Below, piece by piece: positions 44,706 to 53,829 of a DNA stretch of 64,000 bases. The notes under the pieces were generated by a model. It ran no database searches. It was not told the DNA's origin and saw only the letters and a list, made by a program, of their open reading frames with translations. The DNA comes from an uncultured Roseburia sp. (lineage in GTDB: Bacteria; Bacillota; Clostridia; Lachnospirales; Lachnospiraceae): positions 37,776 through 101,775 of the forward strand of contig CANSSP010000010.1 in NCBI GenBank assembly GCA_947649645.1. The letters run 5' to 3'. Made by a program: the position numbers and the translations under genes. Within the stretch, counting starts at the first letter, position 1, and the number at the start of each line of letters is the position of its first letter.

Positions 44706-45968
44706 ATGTCAGAACCAGTCATCTACCACATCGACGTCAATTCCGCCTTCTTAAGCTGGGAAGCCGCGCGTCGTCTTAAGCAGGATCCCGGCGCGCCCGA
44801 TATCCGCACTTTTCCCGCCGTCATCGGCGGCAGTGAAGAGACACGCCACGGCATCGTCCTTGCGAAATCCCCTTCCGCCAGAAAATACGGTATCCGGACG
44901 GGTGAACCGCTGGCGCATGCACGCAGGAAATGCCCCGGACTTAAAGTCTGTCCGCCCGACTATGCCCTCTATGTCGAGCGCTCTGAAGCATTCCTGTCCC
45001 TGCTCCGGCGCTATGCCCCCACAGTGGAATCATACAGTATCGACGAAGCTTTCTGTGATATGACCGGAACAAAAAGCCTCTATGGCGACCTGACAGCCTT
45101 TGCCCTGACACTGAAAGAAAAAATCCACACAGAGCTCGGCTTCACAGTCAACATTGGCATTTCCACAAACAGACTTCTGGCAAAAATGGCCTCCGATTTT
45201 GAAAAACCGGACCGGGTCCATACGCTTTTCCCTTCAGAAATCGAAAAAAAGCTCTGGCCCCTGCCGGTGGAAGACTTATTTTTTGTCGGCAGCTCCATCG
45301 CAGGAAAGCTCCGCTCCCTTGGCATCCGCACAATCGGAGATCTCGCCCTTGAAAAGCATGACAGGATTGTCTCTCTTTTCAAATCCCACGGAGACACCGT
45401 CTGGAACTACGCAAACGGTATTGAATCGACACCGCTTACCCATACGTCCCCCGCCAGCAAAGGCTACGGCAACTCTGTGACGCTTCCATCCGACGTGACC
45501 GACGCCGGCACTGCCCGGCGGGTACTTCTCTCCCTGTGTGAAACGGTCGGCGCCAGAATCCGCGCCGCAGGGGCATATGTGAGCGTGATCCAGGTACAGA
45601 TCACCGACTGCAGATTCCGCCATACATCCCGTCAGACCACACTCCCCTCTTCCACCAACGTGACGGAAAAGATTTTTGAATCCTCCTGCCTTCTTTTTGA
45701 TGCTGCCTGGGATCACTCGCCCATCCGTCTGCTCGGCGTCTCCACCGGCAGAGCGACCTCAGAAATCTATGAACAATATACTCTTTTTGACATGGAACGC
45801 AGCAAAAGGCTTTCCCGGCTCAACTGCGCCATTGACGGCATCCGGACACGCTTTGGAGAGGACGCCGTTAAACGGGCATGTTTCATTGAAAAAGATCACA
45901 CAGGAAACAGTATCCCCCATATGACCAGGGGTATGAACAAAGCAAAACGGACATCCAAAGGAAAGTGA
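44706..45968 (+). CDS. Y-family DNA polymerase (DinB/UmuC type)
   Basis: 420 residues from ATG 44706 (AAAGGAGCC ahead). Palm motifs: HIDVNSAFLSWEA with the first metal ligand and YSIDEAFCDMTG with the catalytic DE. Then the thumb (HhH SSIAGKLRSLGIRTIGDL) and little finger. It performs translesion synthesis; the LexA box indicates SOS control. It lacks a clear C-terminal clamp-binding peptide apart from the YTLFDM segment, which may serve (QxxLF-like). Confidence 0.93.
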   Translation: MSEPVIYHIDVNSAFLSWEAARRLKQDPGAPDIRTFPAVIGGSEETRHGIVLAKSPSARKYGIRTGEPLAHARRKCPGLKVCPPDYALYVERSEAFLSLLRRYAPTVESYSIDEAFCDMTGTKSLYGDLTAFALTLKEKIHTELGFTVNIGISTNRLLAKMASDFEKPDRVHTLFPSEIEKKLWPLPVEDLFFVGSSIAGKLRSLGIRTIGDLALEKHDRIVSLFKSHGDTVWNYANGIESTPLTHTSPASKGYGNSVTLPSDVTDAGTARRVLLSLCETVGARIRAAGAYVSVIQVQITDCRFRHTSRQTTLPSSTNVTEKIFESSCLLFDAAWDHSPIRLLGVSTGRATSEIYEQYTLFDMERSKRLSRLNCAIDGIRTRFGEDAVKRACFIEKDHTGNSIPHMTRGMNKAKRTSKGK

Positions 45969-46000
45969 GCGCCACAGACAGCACTGCGCCTGATACGGCA

Positions 46001-46027
46001 CAAAAACGGGCAGGTTTTCACCTGCCC
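46001..46027 (-). terminator. Terminator of the ABC exporter operon
   Basis: Minus strand GGGCAGGT GAAA ACCTGCCC followed by GTTTTTG. Confidence 0.85.
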
Positions 46028-46057
46028 GCCCTCAGTCCTCTGTCAAGGTCTTCACAT

Positions 46058-47905
46058 CTACGCAGCAGAATCTTCAAACTGCGAATTATAAAGATTGGCA
46101 TAAAATCCTTCTGCCGCCAGAAGCGCGTCATGCGTTCCCTGCTCAATGATATCCCCGTCCTTCATCACAAGGATCAGATCCGCATCCCGTATGGTGGACA
46201 GCCGGTGCGCGATAACAAAGCTGGTACGGCCCCGCATCAGATTATCCATCGCCTTCTGAATCGATACCTCCGTCCTTGTGTCGACGGAAGACGTCGCCTC
46301 GTCGAGAATCAGAATCCGGTTATCCGCAAGAATCGCACGCGCGATTGTCAACAGCTGTTTCTGCCCCTGCGACACATTGCTGGCATCTTCATTGAGTTCC
46401 ATGTCATAGCCGCCCGGCAGCGTTCTGATAAAGTGATCGGCATGCGCCGCCTTCGCCGCTGCGATGACTTCCTCATCGGTAGCGTCAAGGCGTCCGTATC
46501 GGATGTTTTCCATAATCGTTCCTTTAAACAGCCATGTCTCCTGTAATACCATTCCAAAGGCGTCTCTTAATTCCCTTCGGTTAAAATCTCTGATATTATG
46601 CCCGTCGATACGGATAGCTCCTGTATTTACATCGTAAAACCGCATCAGAAGCTTTACCATCGTCGTCTTACCGGCTCCCGTCGGACCGACGATTGCAATC
46701 TTCTGTCCGGGCGCCACATCGGCGCTGAAATCTTTGATGATAATCTGATCCGGGTTGTATCCAAAGCTGACATGCTCAAACGAAACGGAACCCTCTATCT
46801 TCGTCACATCCGCCGCATGTTCCACCGTCTGGTCCTCCTCTTCCTCATTTAAGAACTCAAAGACACGTTCGGATGCCGCCGCCATCGACTGTACCTGGCT
46901 GATGACCTGCGCAATCTGCTGAATCGGCTGGGTAAAATTCTTCACATACTGGATAAACGCCTGAATATCCCCGATCGTGATCACACCGCGGATGGCGAGC
47001 AGCCCGCCGGCCAGAGATACAGCCGCATACCCCAGATTTCCGACAAACACCATGATCGGGTGCATCATACCCGATAAAAACTGGGATTTCCACGCAGATT
47101 CATAGAGAATCTGGTTTGTATCGTCAAACTCCCTGACCGTATCCCCCTCTCTGTTGAACGCCTTAATCACCAGATGTCCGCCATAGACCTCCTCCACCTG
47201 CCCGTTGATATGGCCCAGATACTCCTGCTGCGACTTAAAGTATTTCTGCGACTTTTTCACAACCGCTGAAACCAGATACGCCGAGACAGGAAGGATCACA
47301 AGCGCGATCAGCGTCATCAACGGCGAGATGCTCAGCATCATAATCAGCACGCCAACCAGCGTCGCTGCCGATGTGATAATCGTCGTGATACTCTGATTTA
47401 AGCCCTGGCCAAGCGTGTCGACATCGTTCGTGATCCTTGAGAGCACCTCGCCATACGTGCGGCTCTCAAAATATTTCATGGGCATCCGGTTGATCTTCTC
47501 CGAAATCTCTTTGCGGAGCCGGTAACACAGCTTTTGTGTCACACCCGTCATAATCCAGCCCTGGACAAACGTAAATACTGCGCTCAGACCATACAATCCA
47601 AGAACAAACAAAAGCACCTGGCCGATATAGGAAAAGTCGATTCCTCCTGTCCCGCGGATTTTCTCCATCAGGCCTTCCGAAAGCGCCGTCGTCGCTTTCC
47701 CTAAAATCTTAGGCCCGATCACACTGAATATCGTCGAACAGGCCGCAAAAATCACAACGACACCGATGGCAGGTTTAAATCTGCCCACATACCCGGCCAG
47801 TTTTCCGATGGAGCCGCGAAAATCCCGGGCTTTCTCATCGGTATGCATCCCGCGTCCCCCCATCGGTCCGTGGCCTTTCATCGGCTTACGCTTCTCATTA
47901 CTCAT
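46058..47905 (-). CDS. ABC exporter half-transporter, second subunit
   Basis: 615 residues from ATG 47905, overlapping the stop of the preceding ABC gene by a few bases. Six-helix type 1 exporter domain (~45-330), then the ATPase domain with Walker A GPTGAGKTT, signature VSQGQKQ (noncanonical start V-S-Q-G) and Walker B ILILDEATSSVD. It forms a heterodimer with the upstream product and probably exports drugs or lipids. Confidence 0.93.
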   Translation of the reverse strand: MSNEKRKPMKGHGPMGGRGMHTDEKARDFRGSIGKLAGYVGRFKPAIGVVVIFAACSTIFSVIGPKILGKATTALSEGLMEKIRGTGGIDFSYIGQVLLFVLGLYGLSAVFTFVQGWIMTGVTQKLCYRLRKEISEKINRMPMKYFESRTYGEVLSRITNDVDTLGQGLNQSITTIITSAATLVGVLIMMLSISPLMTLIALVILPVSAYLVSAVVKKSQKYFKSQQEYLGHINGQVEEVYGGHLVIKAFNREGDTVREFDDTNQILYESAWKSQFLSGMMHPIMVFVGNLGYAAVSLAGGLLAIRGVITIGDIQAFIQYVKNFTQPIQQIAQVISQVQSMAAASERVFEFLNEEEEDQTVEHAADVTKIEGSVSFEHVSFGYNPDQIIIKDFSADVAPGQKIAIVGPTGAGKTTMVKLLMRFYDVNTGAIRIDGHNIRDFNRRELRDAFGMVLQETWLFKGTIMENIRYGRLDATDEEVIAAAKAAHADHFIRTLPGGYDMELNEDASNVSQGQKQLLTIARAILADNRILILDEATSSVDTRTEVSIQKAMDNLMRGRTSFVIAHRLSTIRDADLILVMKDGDIIEQGTHDALLAAEGFYANLYNSQFEDSAA

Positions 47906-50219
47906 TGACAGGCACCTCACTTTCCTCTAATCCCAGCTCCTTCGCAGAAAGCTGCGATCCTGCAATCTCGCGATATGTCTCACAATTTTTCAACAATTCT
48001 TCATGTGTCCCTTTTCCGACAATCCGGCCCTCATTGAGCACCAGTATCTGCTCTGCGTGAAGAATGGTGCTGATACGCTGGGCCACAATGATCACAGTGC
48101 GGTCCGCCACCTTCGACGCAAGCGCCTTTCTGAGCGCCGCATCCGTTTTCAGATCCAGCGCTGAAAAACTATCGTCAAAAATAAAGATCTGCGGATCTTT
48201 TACAATCGCCCTTGCAATCGCAAGACGCTGTTTCTGACCTCCGGAGACATTGCTCCCGCCCTGGGCGATCGCACTCTCATACCCGTCGTTCTTTTCACCG
48301 ATAAAATCAGCAGCCTGCGCGATTGCAGCGGCCTCCGTCAGCTGTTCTTCCGATGCGTCCTCTTTCCCAAACCGAAGATTCGACGCGATCGTGCCGGAGA
48401 ACAGAATCCCTTTCTGCGGAACAAATCCGATCTCCCCGCGCAGATCAGACATTGCGACCTTTCTGATGTCTCTGCCGTCGAGCGTAATACGCCCCTCCGT
48501 CACATCATAAAGCCGCGGTATCAGATTGACCAGCGTGGACTTTCCGCAGCCCGTACTCCCGATAATCGCCGTTGTCTTTCCCGGCTCCGCTGTAAAGTCA
48601 ATATCACTAAGTGCATCCGCCTCGGCACCCGGATAGCGGAAACAGACATGTTCAAACCGGATAACGCCTGTGTGCTCCGTCAGATTTTCAGGCTGCTCAC
48701 TGTCAGAAACAGAAGATTCCGTGCGGATCACCTCATCGATGCGCTCCGCAGCCACCGCCGCCCTCGGAAGCATGATAGAAAGCATTGTCAGCATCAGAAA
48801 TGACATCACAATCATCATCGAATATGTGATAAACGCCGTCATGGCGCCCACCTGCATCACACCGGCATCGATTTTATGAGAGCCAAACCACACGATACCG
48901 ACCGACAACAGGTTCATTATCAGCATCATTCCCGGCATCATGAAATTCATGACACGATTCGTAAACAACATCGTTTTCGTCAGCTCGCGGTTTGCAGCGT
49001 CAAACCGTTCCTCCTCCCGCTCTTCCCGCTTAAACGCACGTATGACGGAAAGCCCGGTAAGAATTTCCCTCGCTACAAGGTTAATCCGGTCCACCAGCTT
49101 CTGCATCAGCTTGAACTTCGGCATGGTGACCGACATCAGAATACCGACATATCCCAGAATAACAACAACCGCAAGAATTATAATCCAGCCCATCCCCGCT
49201 CCGGTCTCCACGACCTTCATAATGCCTCCGATACCTATGATCGGCGCATATGCAATCATGCGCAGCAGAATTGCAGATACCATCTGAATCTGCTGGATAT
49301 CGTTGGTACTTCTTGTGATCAGGGATGCCGTGGAAAAACGATCCATCTCAGCATTCGAAAAACTCACAACCTTTTTAAAGATCCTTCCCCTTAAATCCCT
49401 GCCGATCCCTGCTCCGACACGCGAGCCAAAAAAACCGACCAGTATGATCGCAGCCCCCATTATTAAGGCCATACCAACCATCTTTAACCCGGCCTTCCAC
49501 AGATAGGCCGTCTGAATCTGATCCGATGAAAGACCTGCAGCCCTGTCGCAGAAAACTGCGTATGCGACTCCCATTGATCTGACCAGAGAACTGCCCATCG
49601 TATCAATCGTCTTCTGCAGTTCATCCCGCATTGAAAAAAGCTGATCCTTCCTAAGAACGCCGGCTTCCTCCATGCCAAGAAGCAGACTGCGCATATCCAC
49701 ACAGTTTACCATGCGCACCACTCCGTCCTCATCTTCTGCTTCCCTCTCCGATGTGGTGAGCGAAATTCCCATGGACGCTCCGATTTCCTCAACACTCTTC
49801 CCCGCAAGCATTGACACATCCACACCCATCTGGGACGCCACACTCTCCCTGAACGTATCCTCATCCACTGCAGACATCTGATAGTTCATAAGAAGCGGCA
49901 GAATCATTTCCTCATCCAGAGCATTAAGCTCATCTTCTTTCATCTCCACACGCCGGTAAATGTCTCCGTCCTTCTGAAAACAATTTTCCCAGGATCTGAT
50001 CTCTTCCTCTGTCATCAGAAGCTTTGCCGCCTCAAACTCCTCTGCCGTCACCGCCTCCGGAATAATGTGCTCCACACCGCTGTTCATGATTCCGACATCA
50101 ATGATGTCCGACGTGTATGCCGGAAGAGAGAGATCACACCATGCCTGCACAAAAAGCAGCAGCAGGATAAGAATCATCTGTCTCCAATAGGGAATCATAT
50201 TCTTTACAATCTTACCCAT
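47898..50219 (-). CDS. ABC exporter half-transporter, first subunit with a large extracytoplasmic insert
   Basis: 773 residues from ATG 50219 (AAGGAACG ahead; the frame extends to 50246). After the first membrane helix there is an inserted soluble region of ~190 residues (~40-230, EFEAAKLLMTEEEIRSW, TFRESVASQMGVDVS). The remaining helices and an ATPase domain follow (Walker A GSTGCGKST, signature NVSGGQKQRL, Walker B IFIFDDSFSALD, where Asp replaces the catalytic Glu: one degenerate site, as is usual in heterodimers). The MarR gene upstream overlaps the possible longer start. Confidence 0.93.
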   Translation of the reverse strand: MGKIVKNMIPYWRQMILILLLLFVQAWCDLSLPAYTSDIIDVGIMNSGVEHIIPEAVTAEEFEAAKLLMTEEEIRSWENCFQKDGDIYRRVEMKEDELNALDEEMILPLLMNYQMSAVDEDTFRESVASQMGVDVSMLAGKSVEEIGASMGISLTTSEREAEDEDGVVRMVNCVDMRSLLLGMEEAGVLRKDQLFSMRDELQKTIDTMGSSLVRSMGVAYAVFCDRAAGLSSDQIQTAYLWKAGLKMVGMALIMGAAIILVGFFGSRVGAGIGRDLRGRIFKKVVSFSNAEMDRFSTASLITRSTNDIQQIQMVSAILLRMIAYAPIIGIGGIMKVVETGAGMGWIIILAVVVILGYVGILMSVTMPKFKLMQKLVDRINLVAREILTGLSVIRAFKREEREEERFDAANRELTKTMLFTNRVMNFMMPGMMLIMNLLSVGIVWFGSHKIDAGVMQVGAMTAFITYSMMIVMSFLMLTMLSIMLPRAAVAAERIDEVIRTESSVSDSEQPENLTEHTGVIRFEHVCFRYPGAEADALSDIDFTAEPGKTTAIIGSTGCGKSTLVNLIPRLYDVTEGRITLDGRDIRKVAMSDLRGEIGFVPQKGILFSGTIASNLRFGKEDASEEQLTEAAAIAQAADFIGEKNDGYESAIAQGGSNVSGGQKQRLAIARAIVKDPQIFIFDDSFSALDLKTDAALRKALASKVADRTVIIVAQRISTILHAEQILVLNEGRIVGKGTHEELLKNCETYREIAGSQLSAKELGLEESEVPVNE

Positions 50220-50242
50220 ACAATATCGTTCCTTTCTGTCCG

Positions 50243-50707
50243 TCATTTTTCGTTCATTTTTGACTTCTGTATTTCCAATTCTTCCGAGGCTGCCTGAAAA
50301 AGCTGATTAAGATATGCAATTAATTTGCACAGATCCGCCTCATTCATGCGCGAAAATACTTTTTTCGCAAATTCCTCCATGCGCTGCTCCATCCGGCTGC
50401 ACTCTGCTTTTCCAGCCTCCGTCAGCTCCACATACGTATTGCGTCTGTCCGACTTATTGACTGTGCGCACGATAAAACCCTTATCCTCCAGATTTTTTAA
50501 CGTCCTGGATACCGCCGAAGACTTTGCATGCATGCGCTCTGCCACTTCTGAGACAGTCAGAGGCGTATCTCCCTTTTTCTGACTGAAGTGTCCGATCGAA
50601 AGAACCGTCACGCAGTCAAATTTCGTCAGATCCGAAAACAGCGCACCGATATTCAGCTTGTGAAACTGATCCATCGCCCGGAAAAACTGCCTGTATGTCT
50701 CTTCCAC
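50243..50707 (-). CDS. MarR-family transcriptional regulator of the ABC exporter operon
   Basis: 154 residues from GTG 50707 (AAGGTGG 8 nt ahead; in-frame GTGs further up to 50719). Winged helix with VSEVAERMHAKSSAVSRTLKNLEDKG as recognition region (in two helices) and wing VRTVNKSDRRNTYVELT. It lies directly upstream of the two exporter genes and presumably represses them, binding the repeat pair at 50723-50767. Confidence 0.92.
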   Translation of the reverse strand: MEETYRQFFRAMDQFHKLNIGALFSDLTKFDCVTVLSIGHFSQKKGDTPLTVSEVAERMHAKSSAVSRTLKNLEDKGFIVRTVNKSDRRNTYVELTEAGKAECSRMEQRMEEFAKKVFSRMNEADLCKLIAYLNQLFQAASEELEIQKSKMNEK

Positions 50708-50722
50708 AAATATCACCACCTT

Positions 50723-50767
50723 GTTAATATTTAACTCTGTTATTTAATTGTCTTGTTAAATATTAAC
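50723..50767. promoter_or_regulatory. Twin MarR operators
   Basis: GTTAATATTTAAC (50723-50735) and its exact inverse GTTAAATATTAAC (50755-50767), 32 bp apart. Each is itself nearly palindromic (GTTAA-N3-TTAAC). They cover the promoter region of the MarR-ABC operon. Confidence 0.75.
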
Positions 50768-50883
50768 ATATTAAAATATGAACGTCAAGCACCCATTTCC
50801 TTATTTTTACACTTCATTTCAGACTGTTTCTATCGTCCTTACCCTCATCCTGTTTTGCAATATAAAAAAATCACAAAAAACTG

Positions 50884-50912
50884 TTGACAAAATTCTTTTC
50901 TCATAGTATGAT
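50884..50912 (+). promoter_or_regulatory. Promoter of the tRNA-Gly pair
   Basis: TTGACA (50884-50889), 17-nt spacer, TATGAT (50907-50912). Confidence 0.8.
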
Positions 50913-50950
50913 ATCAACTGTGCTCAAGAGATAACAGGCACGACAGATCG

Positions 50951-51023
50951 GCGCGAGTGGCTCAGTTGGTGGAGCACGACCTTGCCAAGGTCGGGGTCGC
51001 GGGTTCGAGTCCCGTCTCGCGCT
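50951..51023 (+). tRNA. tRNA-Gly (GCC), copy 1
   Basis: 73 nt. Acceptor GCGCGAG/CTCGCGC, D arm GCTC/GAGC, anticodon loop TTGCCAA with GCC, T arm GCGGG-TTCGAGT-CCCGT. CCA is not encoded. Confidence 0.96.
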
Positions 51024-51078
51024 CTCCTTTGAAATCATAGACAAAGGGTTTTAGAGGTTGCGTTTTATAATTACATAT

Positions 51079-51151
51079 GCGCGAGTGGCTCAGTTGGTGG
51101 AGCACGACCTTGCCAAGGTCGGGGTCGCGGGTTCGAGTCCCGTCTCGCGCT
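51079..51151 (+). tRNA. tRNA-Gly (GCC), copy 2
   Basis: Identical to copy 1 over 73 nt, 55 nt downstream; anticodon GCC; CCA not encoded. Confidence 0.96.
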
Positions 51152-51160
51152 CTTTTATTA

Positions 51161-51192
51161 AAGAAGATATCCGTCTGGATGTCTTCTTTTTT
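51161..51192 (+). terminator. Terminator of the tRNA operon
   Basis: AAGAAGAtATCC gtct GGATgTCTTCTT followed by TTTT. Confidence 0.85.
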
Positions 51193-51197
51193 ATGAG

Positions 51198-51530
51198 TCC
51201 TGCCGGACTCAGACATTCAATAATTTTGCATCGATCGGGGCATTAAAAAAGACGGTCTGTGCAAAGGCAGATCGTTACCATCTGGAATATCTGTTGAATA
51301 TGAAAAACCCACAGAAAGGCGTTATGCCTGGGATCGGACTGAATTATATCCGTTTCGCAATCGAAGAACCGCATTTGTTCCGTTTCCTTTTTCAGTCAGA
51401 TTTTTTCAACGGAACCACCCTGCCCGAAATGACAGACTCCAAGGATCTTACGCCTGTTATATCGGCAATGCAGGAAGCCGTCGGAGCAAAAAGTACAGAG
51501 CAGGTAAAAGAAATCCTTCTGACAATTTAA
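51198..51530 (+). pseudogene. TetR-family regulator, C-terminal fragment
   Basis: The frame reads TQTFNNFASIGALKKTVCAK, then YLLNMKNPQKGVMPGIGLNY and IRFAIEEPHLFRFLFQSDFF, a TetR ligand-domain (WHG-type) sequence. The helix-turn-helix part is missing and no start codon with a ribosome binding site fits before ATG 51300. It ends at TAA 51528-51530 and is abutted by a second fragment. Confidence 0.65.
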
Positions 51531-51906
51531 GGCACTGGCGAAAGATAATGTAAAATCTGCAATTATCGTTTCAGGCGTGTCCTTTGGCATAGGGCATCTG
51601 CTAAATTTATTCAATGGAAGTGGTATGGATCTGGCGAACAATTTCATCCAGATCAGCATGGCGCTTGCGGCAGATTTTCTGTTTGTAACAATATTTTATT
51701 GCAGTGGAAGTCTGCTCCCCTGTATTATCACTCACTCTGTGCTGAATGCCCTTAGTACTTTTGCAGATGAAACGGCCTTTTCTGTAAAAAAGCAGATGAT
51801 CCAAAGCCTTATTATGATTGCTCTGACGGTTGCCTATACCGTAATTCTGACAAAAACACTTCCGGACAGCGGGTGTGCAGATGCGAGTGACGAGATGGTT
51901 AACTGA
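51531..51906 (+). pseudogene. CPBP-family intramembrane metalloprotease, C-terminal fragment
   Basis: Frame from about 51531: ALAKDNVKSAIIVSGVSFGI, GHLLNLFNG and then CSGSLLPCIITHSVLNALS. FGIGHLLN and THSVLNAL correspond to the second and third conserved motifs of CPBP (CAAX-type) proteases. The first motif (EExxxR) and the N-terminal helices are gone. The gene fragment follows the TetR fragment directly, as if a deletion fused the two. Confidence 0.7.
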
Positions 51907-51944
51907 TATGACAAAAATGGTTTCCGTAATGTCCGGGGCCTGTT

Positions 51945-52967
51945 TCATGTTCTGCCGTCCCGGACAGGCATATAAACAGCAAGGTATTCCAGCACCTTAC
52001 GCATATATTCTGCGTACAGTTTATTGTCATTCTGCAAACCGTGTCCCGAATGCTTCATTTCAAAATACTGATAGTCTATGCCATTGTTTTCAAGTGTCTG
52101 TTTTAATTTAAGAGAAGCCCTAAATGCCTGCACCTTATCCCACGAGCCATATGCCACAACGGCAGGGGCCGCGTTTTCCTTTATCCACATTTCGGCAGAA
52201 ATCTGTTTCATCCGTTCTTTGTATTCACCTGTTCTAAACATATCATTTGTTATCTTATTTCCAGACATTGCCGTAAACAGATCTGCAATGCCCTGATAGT
52301 CTTTATCCGGGTCAAATTGAACAGGTTTATCAGGATCTGCCCCTATGTTAATCCAGTCTTCCACATAAAAACAGGAAGGTCCGACTGCCCCAAATGTCAT
52401 TCTGACTGGCACTGGAGATTCATCCGCATCACGATAGGCGTATATCATTGCCAGGGTATGACCGGCAGAGCCGCCGCCGATTGCCATTTCATCAATATGG
52501 CAGCCAAGCCTCTCTGCTTCTGCAATCACATGCGACATGCTGTCCTTAATTTCTACTGACTGTGTATACACGTTTGCATCCGGATTCCGGTCTTCGCTGA
52601 ACAGGGTATAATTGATACCGGCTGTCACATAACCTTTCGAACAGAACCATTTCAGTATCTGTGCATCGTCTGCTTTATCTCCGCCCGTAAAGCCTCCCGC
52701 ATGGAGATATACAATCAGGCCATAGCTGTCTCTGGTATGACCGGCAGGAATATAAAGATCAAATTTATTTGCTTCGCCGTTGCCATAAGAAATATCGGTA
52801 TGTACTGTGCCAGCCGATTCATTCCAGTCAGCTGAAAATTCTTTATCAGATGAAGGATAAGCGATCTTAAACGCCGCTGACCCGCCGAAAACAACGATAA
52901 ATACAAAAACATAAATAAGTCCCCACATAGCTCTGCCTTTCTTCTTTGTGTTCTTTTCTCTGCTCAT
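51945..52967 (-). CDS. Membrane-anchored alpha/beta hydrolase (esterase)
   Basis: 340 residues. One N-terminal membrane helix (MWGLIYVFVFIVVFGG), then an alpha/beta hydrolase fold with the oxyanion HAGG in IVYLHAGGFTGG, the nucleophile serine in GGGSAGH, and a late histidine in KHSGHGLQ. It resembles BD-FAE/lipase-type esterases. It probably acts on the outer face of the membrane. A 46-residue membrane peptide gene overlaps its start by 4 nt, and a TetR regulator is divergent. Confidence 0.85.
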   Translation of the reverse strand: MSREKNTKKKGRAMWGLIYVFVFIVVFGGSAAFKIAYPSSDKEFSADWNESAGTVHTDISYGNGEANKFDLYIPAGHTRDSYGLIVYLHAGGFTGGDKADDAQILKWFCSKGYVTAGINYTLFSEDRNPDANVYTQSVEIKDSMSHVIAEAERLGCHIDEMAIGGGSAGHTLAMIYAYRDADESPVPVRMTFGAVGPSCFYVEDWINIGADPDKPVQFDPDKDYQGIADLFTAMSGNKITNDMFRTGEYKERMKQISAEMWIKENAAPAVVAYGSWDKVQAFRASLKLKQTLENNGIDYQYFEMKHSGHGLQNDNKLYAEYMRKVLEYLAVYMPVRDGRT

Positions 52968-53104
52968 AAAAAATTACCCCCGTACATGGTTCCCCCGAGC
53001 AGGAAATTCATAGCCGCTCTTACGGCGAGCCGCCCCAGGATCGCTGCTGTGACAATGATGATACCTAAATAAAGAATTCGTTTTTGTGTAAGTGTCATTT
53101 TCAT
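52964..53104 (-). CDS. 46-residue membrane peptide upstream of the esterase
   Basis: MKMTLTQKRILYLGIIIVTA, then AILGRLAVRAAMNFLLGG. One hydrophobic helix of about 20 residues with positive flanks. ATG 53104 follows AAGGGAAG; the stop overlaps the esterase start (ATGA), so translation is coupled. Too short to assign to a family. Confidence 0.6.
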   Translation of the reverse strand: MKMTLTQKRILYLGIIIVTAAILGRLAVRAAMNFLLGGTMYGGNFL

Positions 53105-53125
53105 TTTCGCTTCCCTTCTGCACAC

Positions 53126-53154
53126 TTGAATTTTTTGATACAGTGTGCTATGAT
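53126..53154 (+). promoter_or_regulatory. Promoter of the TetR regulator
   Basis: TTGAAT (53126-53131), 17-nt spacer, TATGAT (53149-53154), with TGATACA and TGTATCA half-sites nearby that could be its operator. Confidence 0.6.
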
Positions 53155-53224
53155 TCTGAAAAACATTTGTATTGTCGATATAATTGTATCAGCGTTTTGT
53201 GAAATGTCAATGGGAGGCGAAAAA

Positions 53225-53752
53225 ATGAGACAAAACAAGAAAACTGTATCACCGATGAGCAATGAAGGAAGAAATATTTATGTGAAAGAGCATATAACGG
53301 AATCGCTCCTGACACTATTGGAAGACAAGGCGATTGAGGATATCTCCATCAGCGAATTATGTGACAATGCAGGCATTGGACGGGCTTCTTTTTACCGTAA
53401 TTTCAACAGTAAGGAAGATATTCTGACAGCGTATATCAATACATTATCTGACAGCTGGAAAAGCGACTGGGAGAAAAAGAACAACCTTCCTCTTTATTCT
53501 GGTATTGGCATGATATTTGAGCATTTTGAGCAGCACAAAGCCTTTTACCATCTTTTAAATGAACGCCGTCTTATTTATCTGCTAAAAGACGTCATTCTGA
53601 ACATTCTGGAATTTAAACCAGATCTTCCTGAAAAAGAGGTTTATGCAAAAGCATTTGTTGCATATAGCCTGTATGGCTGGATTGAGGTATGGCTTCAAAG
53701 AGGAATGCGGGAATCGGCCGAAGAAATGAAACAGTTATTTCAAAATAGATGA
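53225..53752 (+). CDS. TetR/AcrR-family regulator, divergent from the esterase operon
   Basis: 175 residues from ATG 53225 (GGGAGGCG ahead). The DNA-binding domain is at ~15-65 (ISISELCDNAGIGRASFYRNF), and the C-terminal domain is of the TetR_C_8-like type seen in small Bacillota regulators. It likely controls the divergent peptide-esterase pair. Confidence 0.88.
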   Translation: MRQNKKTVSPMSNEGRNIYVKEHITESLLTLLEDKAIEDISISELCDNAGIGRASFYRNFNSKEDILTAYINTLSDSWKSDWEKKNNLPLYSGIGMIFEHFEQHKAFYHLLNERRLIYLLKDVILNILEFKPDLPEKEVYAKAFVAYSLYGWIEVWLQRGMRESAEEMKQLFQNR

Positions 53753-53829
53753 CTACTGCAAATATGTTTATCCATCCTGCCGGACATCGTGCACCGTCTC
53801 ACGCTCTTCCCGTTTATCAGGATTCTGCT

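Noticed and set aside
50962..51216. Minus-strand 84-residue ORF with a repeated peptide
   Set aside because: The peptide repeat is only the antisense translation of two identical tRNA genes.
51058..51246. Plus-strand 62-residue ORF
   Set aside because: It runs through tRNA-Gly copy 2 and its terminator.
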